From Rhodococcus sp. (in: high G+C Gram-positive bacteria) (GTDB lineage Bacteria; Actinomycetota; Actinomycetes; Mycobacteriales; Mycobacteriaceae), in NCBI RefSeq assembly GCF_023264675.1, contig NZ_JAHFVG010000010.1, forward strand, positions 62,001 through 126,000: a stretch of DNA of 64,000 nt, written 5' to 3'. Positions 25,214 through 33,324 of the stretch are shown piece after piece; positions within the stretch are counted from its first letter, which is position 1, and each line of letters begins with the position of its first letter. The notes under the pieces are model-generated. The model saw only the letters and a program-made list of their open reading frames with translations, was not told where the DNA came from and made no database searches. Position numbers and translations under genes: made by a program.

Positions 25214-26467
25214 ATGCCCCGTGCTCCGATGCCCACGTTCCGAAGTCCGATCCGCGGGGTGTGGCTCACCTCCGTCTTCGGAGCTGTCCTCCTTCTTGCG
25301 CTGCCGATCGTCACCGTCACCGGCCTGCTGTCGTGGGTCGCCTACGGTCCACAGTTCGGTCAATCGATGCCGGGCGAGGTGGGTTGGTTGCACCTTCCCG
25401 TGTTCGGCTGGCCGTCGAGTCCGTCGTGGCTGTACCGCCTCACGCAGGGGCTGCACGTCGGGTTGGGCCTGATCCTCGTGCCCATCGTGTTGGCGAAGCT
25501 GTGGTCGGTGATCCCGAAGCTGTTCGAACTCCCGCCCGCGCGCAGCCTGGCGCATCTGCTCGAGCGAATCTCGTTGCTCGCCTTGGTCGGTGGAATCCTG
25601 TTCGAGATCGCCACCGGAGTACTCAACATTCAGTACGACTATCTGTTCGGATTCAGCTTCTACACCGCGCACTACTGGGGTGCCTGGGTGTTCATCGGCG
25701 GATTCGTCACACATGTGGTGCTGAAGTTTCCCGTCATGTGGAAGACGTTGAGGAACAAGCCGTTTCTCGAGGTCATGCGGATCAGAGTGGACGAGACCGT
25801 CGTCGACCCGGACGACGACTCGGGCCTGACATCACCGGACCCGGCTCCGGCAACAGTGAGCCGTCGAGGTGCGCTCGCTCTGGTCGGCGGCGGGGCCTTG
25901 TTCGTCGCGGTGCTCAGCGTCGGGCAGACCACCGGCGGGTTCCTCCGCTCGGCGGCGATCCTGCTTCCACGTGGTCGTTCGTACGGCGACGGGCCGAACG
26001 ACTTTCAGATCAACAGGACGGCAGTGTCGGCCGAGATCACCGAAGACCAGGTCGGTGACGGCTGGGCGCTCACGGTCCTGGGGGGTGCCGAGCCGCTCGA
26101 GCTCAGTCGAGCGAGCTTGGAAAGCATGACCCTGCACACCGTCGATCTACCGATCGCGTGTGTCGAGGGATGGTCGACGGTGCAGACATGGACCGGTGTG
26201 CGTCTGGTCGATCTTGCGGCGCTCGTCGGCGCCCGGTCGATCGACACCGCGGAGGTGCGTTCTCTCGAGCGGTCGGGGACGTTCAACCGCGTGACATTCA
26301 CCGAATCACAGTTCTTGCATCCGGATTCGTTGCTGGCGTTGCGGGTCAACGGTGCCGAGTTGTCACTCGATCACGGCTTCCCTGCTCGAATCATGATTCC
26401 GGGCATACCGGGAGTCCACACGACGAAATGGGTCGACTCGATCGAATTCATGGGAGCGTCGGCATGA
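25214..26467 (+). CDS. Fusion of cytochrome b561-like membrane domain and molybdopterin oxidoreductase domain
   Basis: This 417-residue protein has an N-terminal membrane half with four helices carrying histidines at helix ends (WLYRLTQGLHVGLGLILVP and FSFYTAHYWGAWVFIGGFVTH), as in diheme b-type cytochromes, then a fifth helix after SRRGALALVGGGALFV, then a sulfite-oxidase-fold domain whose IACVEGWSTVQTWTGVRL carries the cysteine that binds molybdenum. Heme and Moco domains in one chain suggest electron transfer between the quinone pool and an exported-side substrate. The next gene, a membrane protein, overlaps its stop by 4 nt. Confidence 0.85.
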   Translation: MPRAPMPTFRSPIRGVWLTSVFGAVLLLALPIVTVTGLLSWVAYGPQFGQSMPGEVGWLHLPVFGWPSSPSWLYRLTQGLHVGLGLILVPIVLAKLWSVIPKLFELPPARSLAHLLERISLLALVGGILFEIATGVLNIQYDYLFGFSFYTAHYWGAWVFIGGFVTHVVLKFPVMWKTLRNKPFLEVMRIRVDETVVDPDDDSGLTSPDPAPATVSRRGALALVGGGALFVAVLSVGQTTGGFLRSAAILLPRGRSYGDGPNDFQINRTAVSAEITEDQVGDGWALTVLGGAEPLELSRASLESMTLHTVDLPIACVEGWSTVQTWTGVRLVDLAALVGARSIDTAEVRSLERSGTFNRVTFTESQFLHPDSLLALRVNGAELSLDHGFPARIMIPGIPGVHTTKWVDSIEFMGASA

Positions 26468-26919
26468 CTACTTTCCGGAAGATGTACGGCGCAGGCCCCG
26501 TGCATCTGATTGCAATCGCGTTCTGCCTCGCGGTCGGGCTGTCGGTTGTCTTCCAGCTCGGTTTCCCGGCGCTGTGGAACACGTCCGTCTGGTGGCAGTC
26601 CATCGCTGTCTGGTTCGTCGGAGCTGCACTGCTCCACGATCTGGTGCTGTTTCCGCTGTATGCCCTGCTCGACAGGGGACTCGTTGCGGGATTGGGCCGT
26701 TGGGTGAACGCGGTGCGAATACCGGCACTGGGCGCAGGACTCAGTTTGCTGCTGTTCTTCCCTGGCATCATCTCGCAGGGCAGCGTTTCCTACGAGTCCG
26801 CCACCGGGCTCACTCAGCAACCGTTTGCGCTGAGGTGGCTGCTGCTCGTGGTCGCGATGTTTGCGGCCAGCGGCCTGTTCTACGCGGGTCGGGCGGTTTT
26901 TCGGCGCGTTCGAACCTAG
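26464..26919 (+). CDS. Four-helix membrane protein coupled to the molybdopterin fusion gene
   Basis: This 151-residue protein has four hydrophobic segments (VHLIAIAFCLAVGLSVVFQL, SIAVWFVGAALLHDLVLFPLY, ALGAGLSLLLFFPGII and LRWLLLVVAMFAASGLFYAG). Its ATG overlaps the stop of the fusion gene (ATGA), so it is translated with it and may be a membrane partner. No family was recognised. It ends convergently with the MarR gene, overlapping it by 4 bp. Confidence 0.75.
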   Translation: MTTFRKMYGAGPVHLIAIAFCLAVGLSVVFQLGFPALWNTSVWWQSIAVWFVGAALLHDLVLFPLYALLDRGLVAGLGRWVNAVRIPALGAGLSLLLFFPGIISQGSVSYESATGLTQQPFALRWLLLVVAMFAASGLFYAGRAVFRRVRT

Positions 26920-27359
26920 CGAGTTCGCTGTTCAGAGTGCCCCGATAGCGCATCGGAACAGGCAGCAAGGCTTTCCCGCAGCGCATTCCGTTGATCGCTG
27001 CTCAGGGCCGCGAGCATCGACTCCTCGACGGTCGCCACAGCTTCCGACGCCTCCCGGAGTCTGCGAGTTCCTTCCGGCGTGAGATGTAAGCGCTGATCGC
27101 GCCCGGTGCCGTCGACCTCGACGAGGCCGAGACGCCTCAATCCGGTGAGCAGTTGGTGCGTGGCTTGGCGGCTGACGAACACCCCGCGAGCCAACTCGGC
27201 GTTCGACAGGTTGGGTTTGTGCGCCAGGAGCTCGAGGCTGGAGTACTGCGAGACGGTCAGGTCGAGTGCACGTAATCGATCGTCCATGGCCGCGCGCAAC
27301 GCAGACGTTGCTCGCTTGAGGGCGTATCCGATCGAGGTGTCGACATCCACTTGACTCAC
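26916..27359 (-). CDS. MarR-family transcriptional regulator
   Basis: This 147-residue MarR protein has the core LDLTVSQYSSLELLAHKPNLSNAEL, the recognition helix FVSRQATHQLLTGL and the wing VDGTGRDQRLHLTPEGTRRL. The GTG start at 27359 coincides with the edge of an operator half, which suggests autorepression. It is divergent from the VOC-family gene at 27418, whose promoter region holds a second copy of the palindrome. Confidence 0.9.
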   Translation of the reverse strand: MSQVDVDTSIGYALKRATSALRAAMDDRLRALDLTVSQYSSLELLAHKPNLSNAELARGVFVSRQATHQLLTGLRRLGLVEVDGTGRDQRLHLTPEGTRRLREASEAVATVEESMLAALSSDQRNALRESLAACSDALSGHSEQRTR

Positions 27360-27374
27360 GTCAACATCTTGACA
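27359..27374. promoter_or_regulatory. MarR operator, site 1
   Basis: CGTCAACATCTTGACA is an imperfect palindrome touching the MarR start codon. Its reverse complement matches 13 of 16 positions of site 2 at 27387-27402. Confidence 0.6.
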
Positions 27375-27386
27375 TACCGTGAATCA

Positions 27387-27402
27387 CGTCAAGAACTTGA
27401 CG
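27387..27402. promoter_or_regulatory. MarR operator, site 2
   Basis: CGTCAAGAACTTGACG is a perfect 16-bp palindrome 15 nt upstream of the VOC gene start and 28 bp from site 1, centre to centre. The size fits a MarR dimer footprint. Confidence 0.7.
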
Positions 27403-27417
27403 ACGAAAGGGAAATCG

Positions 27418-27789
27418 ATGACTACCGCAACCGTGACCGGCCCCAGCTTCCTCTCGCTGCAGGTGAGCGATCTGGATGGAGCCGCAGCGTTCTACGAGAC
27501 CCAGCTCGGAATGACTCGCGCAGCGTTCTCGCCGCCCGGCGCAGTTGTGTTCGACACGTCGCCGATCGCCATTGCTGTGCGCGCGCGTCTGCCGGAGACC
27601 GATCTCGCCGGTGGCCGGCCTGGACTCGGTGTCGCGGTCTGGCTGGCGTGCGACGACGCCGAGGCGCTGCACGATCGACTCGAATCCGCGGGCGTCGAGA
27701 TCCTGACGCCTCCGTTCGACGGACCGTTCGGTCGCACCTTCTCGTTCCGTGATCCCGAGGGCTACGCCGTCACTCTCCACAACAGCTGA
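27418..27789 (+). CDS. VOC-family (glyoxalase/bleomycin-resistance-like) protein
   Basis: This 123-residue protein shows the VOC beta-alpha-beta-beta-beta pattern (FLSLQVSDLDGAAAFYETQLGM at the start, and GRTFSFRDPEGYAVTLHN at the end). The ATG at 27418 has AAAGGGA upstream. It could bind a metal for isomerase or lyase chemistry or sequester a ligand. Control by the divergent MarR protein suggests a role in resistance to, or metabolism of, a small aromatic or lipophilic compound. Confidence 0.85.
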   Translation: MTTATVTGPSFLSLQVSDLDGAAAFYETQLGMTRAAFSPPGAVVFDTSPIAIAVRARLPETDLAGGRPGLGVAVWLACDDAEALHDRLESAGVEILTPPFDGPFGRTFSFRDPEGYAVTLHNS

Positions 27790-27870
27790 GCGCCATGCCG
27801 TCGGCCGCGCAGACGTCGGCTGGGTCCGGTGGTCGCGTATCTGTCCGACCGAGCGTTTACCGTTGAACCC

Positions 27871-28569
27871 GTGAACCGCACCGATCGACTGTATGGGCTG
27901 GTGGAGGAAATGCGTGCGGTCTCGCCGCGGCCACGTAGCGCACGGTGGTTGGCCCAGAAGTTCGAGGTCAGTATCCGAACGGTGGAACGCGATATCAATG
28001 CCTTGCAGGGGTCGGGCGTGCCGATATACGCCGAGCCCGGTCGCTCCGGGGGTTACTGCCTCGATAAAACTCGCACGCTGCCTCCGGTGAATCTGACGCC
28101 GGGTGAAGCTGTTGCGATGGCACTGGCGCTGCAACGGTTGAACGGCAGTCCTTTTCGGACCGAGGCCGCGTCGGCGCTCCGCAAGCTGGTTGCGGCGATG
28201 CATCCCGACGATGCCGCGTCGGCCGCGACCCTCGCGGGACGCGTTCATCTGCTCACCGACGACAGTGCCGCATCGACCATTCCCCGGATGGTTGCCGATG
28301 CGGTGCAAGCCGGCCGAGTTCTGCGCATCGAATACTCCGACCGCGAGGGCGTCGGCACGACGCGTGAGATCGAGCCGATGGGGTACGTGGCGAACGGGGA
28401 TGCGTGGATGTTGATCGGCTGGTGCCGGTTGCGCGATGGTGTCCGCGCTTTTCGCGTCGAGCGCATAGTGAAGGTCGCGGTGACGGGGGAGGAGCCTCCG
28501 GCGCGTCCGTTCGCCGCAGCCGATGTGAACATCGCGTACGGCACGATCCAGACTCTGTCGCTGATCTAG
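27871..28569 (+). CDS. WYL/HTH_11 transcriptional regulator (YafY-like)
   Basis: This 232-residue regulator has an N-terminal HTH_11 domain (RTDRLYGLVEEMRAVSPRPRS, then LAQKFEVSIRTVERDINALQGSG) and a C-terminal WYL-type domain (VLRIEYSDREGVGTTREIEPMG...GDAWMLIGWCRLRDGVRAFRVERI). WYL domains bind nucleic-acid-derived or other small ligands. The GTG at 27871 starts the usual NRTDRLYGLV. The VOC gene at 28652, 82 nt downstream on the same strand, is a common partner of such regulators. Confidence 0.88.
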   Translation: MNRTDRLYGLVEEMRAVSPRPRSARWLAQKFEVSIRTVERDINALQGSGVPIYAEPGRSGGYCLDKTRTLPPVNLTPGEAVAMALALQRLNGSPFRTEAASALRKLVAAMHPDDAASAATLAGRVHLLTDDSAASTIPRMVADAVQAGRVLRIEYSDREGVGTTREIEPMGYVANGDAWMLIGWCRLRDGVRAFRVERIVKVAVTGEEPPARPFAAADVNIAYGTIQTLSLI

Positions 28570-28651
28570 CCCCGAAACACCGACAGGACGGTGTCGCCCG
28601 AGAGTTCGACACTTCGGTGGTACATATTTCCGCCGACGAGAAGGACCACTC

Positions 28652-29059
28652 ATGAATCTGGTTTCGATACGACTGATCACCGACGATGTTGCGCGTCTGG
28701 CGAGGTTCTACGAACGCGCCACCGGTGCCACTGTTGTCTGGGACAACGAGGATTTCGCCGAGTTGAACACTGCTTCCGGCACTCTCGCGATCGGAAGCAT
28801 CAGGACGGTCACGCTGTTCGGAGCCGGTTCGGCGCGCGCAGCCGACAACCACACGGCGATCATCGAATTCATGGTCGACGACGTGGACGCGCGGTACGAC
28901 GACCTCTCCCGATGGGTCGTCGACTTCGTCAACACCCCGACGACGATGCCGTGGGGGAATCGTTCACTGCTGTTCCGGGACCCGGACGGAAATCTGGTGA
29001 ACTTCTTCACGCCGGTGACCGAGAGCGCCATCGAGAAATTCGCCAAGACCGCGCCCTGA
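28652..29059 (+). CDS. VOC-family protein
   Basis: This 135-residue VOC-fold protein opens LVSIRLITDDVARLARFYERATG and closes RSLLFRDPDGNLVNFFTPV. It differs from the VOC protein at 27418 and probably depends on the WYL regulator immediately upstream. AAGGA lies upstream of the ATG. The ligand is unknown. Confidence 0.87.
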   Translation: MNLVSIRLITDDVARLARFYERATGATVVWDNEDFAELNTASGTLAIGSIRTVTLFGAGSARAADNHTAIIEFMVDDVDARYDDLSRWVVDFVNTPTTMPWGNRSLLFRDPDGNLVNFFTPVTESAIEKFAKTAP

Positions 29060-29418
29060 GATGTGTCTCGGTCCAGCGGATCGCGCTCCAACACTGTGCG
29101 GTCGGAGATCAGCATGTAGGCGAAGAGTGAAAACGGGGCAACAGTTCTATTCAGCATGATCGAAAAAGTAAATGTCCGAATCGAAAGTCGGTGTGATGCA
29201 GAACATTTTATGTCGTATCGACACTATTTCGATTTCAATTAGCGACAGATGGTGCGCAAACGTGATTATTGAAAGGTCAACTACTGACGTGGACCGTTCC
29301 AATGGGCATTGCCGGAGTGTGCGCCCCAGGTGAACTGGTTGACAGCGTCCCGGTCGCGAAGTGTTATTCACGGCATGACTGCGCCTCTGTCCGACGACGA
29401 AATTTCGAGGATGAACCC
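29060..29418. other. AT-rich intergenic stretch
   Basis: About 360 bases, visibly richer in A and T than the flanks (for example around 29150-29280), hold no gene I recognise. They probably contain the promoter of the hypothetical/MFS operon that follows. The base shift suggests acquired DNA. Confidence 0.5.
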
Positions 29419-29766
29419 ATGACCGCAACCGATTCGGCAGCGTTGCCGACAGCCGAGCGGACCAAGAATAAATATAACAAGGGGTTCGGTGCGTTGGGTG
29501 GCGCGATTCTGCTGGGCACGAGCGGTATGGAGGGAAGCCGGAATCGAGATGCGGCCCTCAGATTCGGCGTTCCACTGACCTGGTCTCAACGAGTCGACGT
29601 CGATCAACTCCGGAAGGGCCTGCGCGCCGTAGTGGATCGTGTCGACGAACTCGTCGGGACACCAGCGGCCGGTAATCGGCTCCCGATTCGTTTCGTCACT
29701 CTGAAAGAGGAAGAGAGAACGATCGAATCAGCCTTCGCATGCGAACCGGGCGATGCCACATCGTGA
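29419..29766 (+). CDS. Hypothetical protein coupled to an MFS transporter
   Basis: This 115-residue protein has an N-terminal polar segment (TERTKNKYNKGFGALGG-like, from residue ~12), a short hydrophobic patch GALGGAILLGTSG and a charged second half (RVDVDQLRKGLRAVVDRVDELVG). GAGG precedes the ATG at 29419. Its stop overlaps the GTG of the transporter gene (GTGA at 29763-29766), so the two are translated together. No family was recognised; a regulator, substrate-modifying protein or transporter partner are all possible. Confidence 0.6.
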   Translation: MTATDSAALPTAERTKNKYNKGFGALGGAILLGTSGMEGSRNRDAALRFGVPLTWSQRVDVDQLRKGLRAVVDRVDELVGTPAAGNRLPIRFVTLKEEERTIESAFACEPGDATS

Positions 29767-30965
29767 GTCCCACACTGCAGAAATCGGTGACACCGCTGGC
29801 CTGTGCGGTCGTGTTCATGGCTCAGATGGCAACCACGATCTACCTGCCGTCGCTGCCCGACATCGCGGACGACCTCGGCGTATCGGAGTCGATCACCAAA
29901 CTGTCGGTGACACTGTTCGTCATCAGCGCCGCGCTCCCGGTCGTCGCCTGGGGTCGGATTGCCGACCGGTACGGCAGGCGTACCGCACTCGGCTCCAGCC
30001 TCGGCATCTTCCTGGTGGCCTGTGTGGCGCTCACGTTTGCCAACAGTGCTGCGCTGCTGCTCGGCGGACGAATCGTGCAAGGCATCGGCGCCGGGGGAGC
30101 GGCGATCGTGGTGCGTATGGTCGTCAAAGATCGTTTCTCGGGAGATGGACTGGCGGCGAAGCTTTCGCTGCTGTCGATGGCATTCGTCGTCGCGCTCGGC
30201 GGCGGGCAACTGCTCGGCGGCGTCATCGCTTCGTTCGGATCGTGGCGGATCGGGTTCGTCGTCCTGGCCGTCCTCTCGGCCTTGGCGCTGGTGATCTCGC
30301 TCGCGATTGACAATCACAAGGTTCTCGACAAGGGCGAGGCCGCAGTGGGATGGAAGACGATCGTCCTGAACCCGAAATTCTACAAACCTGCCATCGCAGG
30401 CGGCCTGGGCTTCGGCGCGATCGTCCTCGTGCAGCAGCTGAGCCCGTTCCTCTTCGCCGGGCGATTCGGGCTGCAGCCGTGGGCATTCGGGGCCTTCGGG
30501 ATCCTCTACGGCGCCGCTTACTTCGCCGGGGCGATCTATGTGAACCGCTATGCGAAGACGATCGGCTCCCGGCCGGTCATGCGTCGCGGCGTCACCATCA
30601 TGGTCGCTGCGGGCGTACTTCTGGCCCTGATCTGGTATCCACCGATCGGCGGGCGCACCGTGTTGGTGCTGTTCGTGTTCGGCTACATCGCCTTGACTTT
30701 CGGCCAATCGCTTCTCTTTCCGAACTCCGCCGCCACAGCGGTCACTCACTTCGCTCAGGGGGGCGCGATCGCGGTGGCCTACTGCGGTCTCGTTCAGCAG
30801 GGACTCGCGGGCGTGGCATCGGTGATCGGGCCTGTCGCCTCGGACGAAAGAGTATGGACGGCGGTCATCGCCGGGTTCACCGCTGTTGCCGCAGCACTGG
30901 TCTTCACGCTCCGCGACACCACCACGTCCCCCTCCTCGGGAATACGCGCCGATGCCCGTCATTGA
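29763..30965 (+). CDS. MFS transporter (DHA1/Bcr-CflA-type drug exporter)
   Basis: This 400-residue protein has 12 hydrophobic segments and DHA1 signatures: TTIYLPSLPDIADDLGVSES early, the A-motif GRIADRYGRRTALGSS, and motif C region GGGQLLGGVIASFGSWRIGF. It would export a drug or metabolite with proton antiport. The GTG at 29763 overlaps the upstream hypothetical gene, and that pair forms one operon. A 39-residue reading frame overlaps its last codons. Confidence 0.92.
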   Translation: MSPTLQKSVTPLACAVVFMAQMATTIYLPSLPDIADDLGVSESITKLSVTLFVISAALPVVAWGRIADRYGRRTALGSSLGIFLVACVALTFANSAALLLGGRIVQGIGAGGAAIVVRMVVKDRFSGDGLAAKLSLLSMAFVVALGGGQLLGGVIASFGSWRIGFVVLAVLSALALVISLAIDNHKVLDKGEAAVGWKTIVLNPKFYKPAIAGGLGFGAIVLVQQLSPFLFAGRFGLQPWAFGAFGILYGAAYFAGAIYVNRYAKTIGSRPVMRRGVTIMVAAGVLLALIWYPPIGGRTVLVLFVFGYIALTFGQSLLFPNSAATAVTHFAQGGAIAVAYCGLVQQGLAGVASVIGPVASDERVWTAVIAGFTAVAAALVFTLRDTTTSPSSGIRADARH

Positions 30966-31071
30966 CTCCAGCATCGTGATCGGCGTCGTCGATGATCTAC
31001 GCGACGTGCACGACCTCGACGTTCAGGCCGACCTGTACTCCGTCGACTTCACGGACACCTGGAAGGGATGA
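30952..31071 (+). CDS. Possible 39-residue small protein
   Basis: A frame starting 14 nt before the MFS stop codes for 39 residues rich in Asp and Val (SSIVIGVVDDLRDVHDLDVQ), ending directly at the convergent monooxygenase gene. The codon use looks coding, but no ribosome binding site stands out and no family is recognised. It could equally be the end of a lost gene. Confidence 0.25.
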   Translation: MPVIDSSIVIGVVDDLRDVHDLDVQADLYSVDFTDTWKG

Positions 31072-31350
31072 TCACGGCATGTTGACCGCCTCGAATTCTC
31101 GAACGTCGGCGTCGAGGATCGCGGCCTGCTGGCCGTCGTCGGGACCCGATCCGCGGAAGGCATGGAGCTGGGCGTCACTGGCCCAGCGCTCGTAGACGTT
31201 GATGCGCGCGGGATCGAGAATGTCCGCTCCGAGCGCGAAGTCGAGGCATCCATCGGCTTCGCGCGCGAGGCGGACCACGTCGACGCAGCCGTCGAGGTAA
31301 TCCTTTCGTTCGGTCGGGTTCACGGTCAGGTATCCAGAGACGATGATCAT
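31072..31350 (-). CDS. Antibiotic-biosynthesis-monooxygenase (ABM) domain protein
   Basis: This 92-residue ABM-fold protein opens MIIVSGYLTVNPTERKDYLD and has the conserved VRLAREADGCLDFALGADIL...INVYERWASDAQLHAF stretch. ABM proteins of this size act as small dimeric oxygenases, heme-binding proteins or quinone-modifying enzymes; no heme-ligand asparagine motif of IsdG is evident. It is transcribed in the same direction as the LysR gene at 31449-32366, from which it is separated by an inverted repeat. Confidence 0.85.
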   Translation of the reverse strand: MIIVSGYLTVNPTERKDYLDGCVDVVRLAREADGCLDFALGADILDPARINVYERWASDAQLHAFRGSGPDDGQQAAILDADVREFEAVNMP

Positions 31351-31395
31351 GAGGTGTCGACCAGGGCCGGCCCGCAAACTCATCGCGCGTGGTGT

Positions 31396-31464
31396 CGTGG
31401 TTGCCCACAAGTCTGCCCGCGGTGGCCGACCCGGCCCTGCCGACCGGACTAGTGGGCAACCACG
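31396..31464. repeat. 13-bp inverted repeat with its right arm in the LysR 3' end
   Basis: CGTGGTTGCCCAC (31396-31408) is the exact reverse complement of GTGGGCAACCACG (31452-31464). The right arm lies in the last codons of the LysR gene, and the 43-nt interval also contains complementary GC-rich runs. It would form a stem after the LysR stop in the mRNA and could terminate or insulate transcription before the ABM gene. Confidence 0.55.
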
Positions 31465-32366
31465 GCGCCGGCCTGAACACGGGACAGCTCGGTGACCAAT
31501 GCCCGTATCGACGGGCTGGAGTCTGCGCTGCGACGCCACGCCGCGTGCACTTCGCGAGTCGGCGGCCGCTGCAGAGGAACGGCGATCAGATCTTCCCCCA
31601 GCGGTGGGCGTGCCAGGCGCGGAATGAGCGCGACCACACCACCCGAGGCCACGAGCGAGAGCTGGCTGGCGAAATCGTCGACCAGGTGGCGTACGTCGGG
31701 CGCCTCGGGGAGCTCCGCCACGACCCGGCGAAACCATTGATGGCAGACGGTCCCGGGTGGACTGGTGACCCAGGTGAAGCCGGACAGGTCGGAACTCATC
31801 AGTGGAGTGCGGAGCGCCGCGAGAGGATGTCGACGATGAATCACGATGTCGCCGACGTCCACGTGTAGCGGATGCTGCATCAGGTTCTGCGGGACCGACA
31901 CGGGTAGTCCGTCGGCATCGTGCACGAGGGCGACATCGGCGGCGCCCGAATCGACACTGTGCAACGCGCGGTCCGGATCTTGCTCGGTGACGAGCACACG
32001 GAGGCCAGGGAACTCGTCCGACAGTCGTCCGAGTGCCGGCGCCAGCATCCCTCGTATCGCAGTGGAGAAGGCCACGATGCGCAGCGTGCCTCGCGGGGCG
32101 CCGACGGCAACGGAACGTGCTGCCTCCTCGCATCGTTCGAGTGCGCCGAAGACATCCGGCGCCGAGTCGACGAGCGCTTGCCCGGCGGGCGTCAGAATTA
32201 CGCCTCGCCCGGCGGGAGCAAGAACGTCGACGCCGAGGCGACGTTCGAGCCGCTTGATCTGCTGAGATACCGCCGATGCGGTGAAGCCCAGTTCCTCGGC
32301 GGCTCGGGCGAGGGTCCCCGCCGCGGCCACCGACCTCAATGCGTGCAACGCCGCTACATCGATCAT
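31449..32366 (-). CDS. LysR-family transcriptional regulator
   Basis: This 305-residue LysR protein has the helix-turn-helix (LHALRSVAAAGTLARAAEEL, FTASAVSQQIKRLERRLG) and an effector domain (PRGTLRIVAFSTAIRGMLAPAL...). It diverges from the DapA-like gene 64 nt away, the likely target. On its own strand the ABM gene lies downstream. The AGTLARAAEELGFTASAVS pattern resembles LysR subgroups that regulate aromatic or sugar-acid catabolism. Confidence 0.92.
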   Translation of the reverse strand: MIDVAALHALRSVAAAGTLARAAEELGFTASAVSQQIKRLERRLGVDVLAPAGRGVILTPAGQALVDSAPDVFGALERCEEAARSVAVGAPRGTLRIVAFSTAIRGMLAPALGRLSDEFPGLRVLVTEQDPDRALHSVDSGAADVALVHDADGLPVSVPQNLMQHPLHVDVGDIVIHRRHPLAALRTPLMSSDLSGFTWVTSPPGTVCHQWFRRVVAELPEAPDVRHLVDDFASQLSLVASGGVVALIPRLARPPLGEDLIAVPLQRPPTREVHAAWRRSADSSPSIRALVTELSRVQAGAVVAH

Positions 32367-32430
32367 GAAGCAAGATTACGCATTAGTAGTGAAAAAGCAT
32401 TGCTGGACCACAGCAATGCGGGGATGCAAG

Positions 32431-33324
32431 ATGATCGTCATGACCTCGGAACACCCCTTCGGCTCCAACCTCGTCGCCATGGTGACGCCGATGAACAGCG
32501 ACGGCAGCCTCGACGAGCCCAGCCTGCACCGTCTCCTCGATCACCTTCTCGCAGGCGGGTGCGACGGCATCGTCGTTGCGGGAACAGCAGGTGAGGCGCC
32601 TACATTGACCGACATCGAGTCCTCCTGGTTGATCCGGACGGTGGCTACCCGGGTCGCGGGGCAAGCGCGAGTGATCGCCGGCGTCGGTACCTACGACACG
32701 GCGTCGAGCATCGATCGCGCGCGCCGCGCGCAGGATGCGGGAGCGGACGGTCTCCTGCTCGTCTGCCCCTACTACTCGCGGCCCACCCAAGCGGGCATCG
32801 TCGCGCACTGCACGGTGGTGGCCGATGCGACGGAGCTCCCGGTGATGCTGTACGACGTCCCGGTTCGGACCGGTCTCGCGATCGAGGCCGCAACGCTGAT
32901 CGAGCTGGCGGCGCATCCGAACATCCTTGCCGTCAAGGATGCGAAAGGTGATCTCTTCGAGGCGAGTTCGGTGATGGCACGGACCTCGCTCGCGTACTAC
33001 TGCGGCATCGACGAACTGAATCTGCCGTATCTGGCAATCGGGGCTGCGGGTGTGGTGAGCGTGGTGGGAAACGTTGTGGCCGAGCAGAACTTCCACTTGA
33101 TCCGAGCCGTGCGCGAGGGCGATCTCGAGGCAGCGCGGGCGATCCACACATCGCTGCTTCCGTTCACGGACGCTGTGATGCGCACGTCCCAGGGTGCGAT
33201 CATGGCGAAAGCGGCACTTGCCGAGATCGGGATCATCACCGATTCGGCTGTGCGCCTGCCGCTTCTGCCACCTCCGCCGGAGCATCGACGTCGCATCGTG
33301 GACGCCCTGGCGGTGACGGCCTGA
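32431..33324 (+). CDS. Dihydrodipicolinate-synthase-family aldolase/lyase
   Basis: This ~297-residue class I aldolase of the DapA/NAL family has the Schiff-base lysine K169 in LAVKDAKGD, Y141 in MLYDVPVRTG and the GTAGEAPTL loop. True DapA makes dihydrodipicolinate for lysine; relatives cleave or form 2-keto-3-deoxy acids or N-acetylneuraminate. The ATG at 32431 has GGGGA 6 nt upstream; an ATG at 32440 is also possible. Control by a divergent LysR and a convergent thiamine-diphosphate enzyme gene suggest a catabolic aldolase rather than lysine synthesis. Confidence 0.82.
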   Translation: MIVMTSEHPFGSNLVAMVTPMNSDGSLDEPSLHRLLDHLLAGGCDGIVVAGTAGEAPTLTDIESSWLIRTVATRVAGQARVIAGVGTYDTASSIDRARRAQDAGADGLLLVCPYYSRPTQAGIVAHCTVVADATELPVMLYDVPVRTGLAIEAATLIELAAHPNILAVKDAKGDLFEASSVMARTSLAYYCGIDELNLPYLAIGAAGVVSVVGNVVAEQNFHLIRAVREGDLEAARAIHTSLLPFTDAVMRTSQGAIMAKAALAEIGIITDSAVRLPLLPPPPEHRRRIVDALAVTA

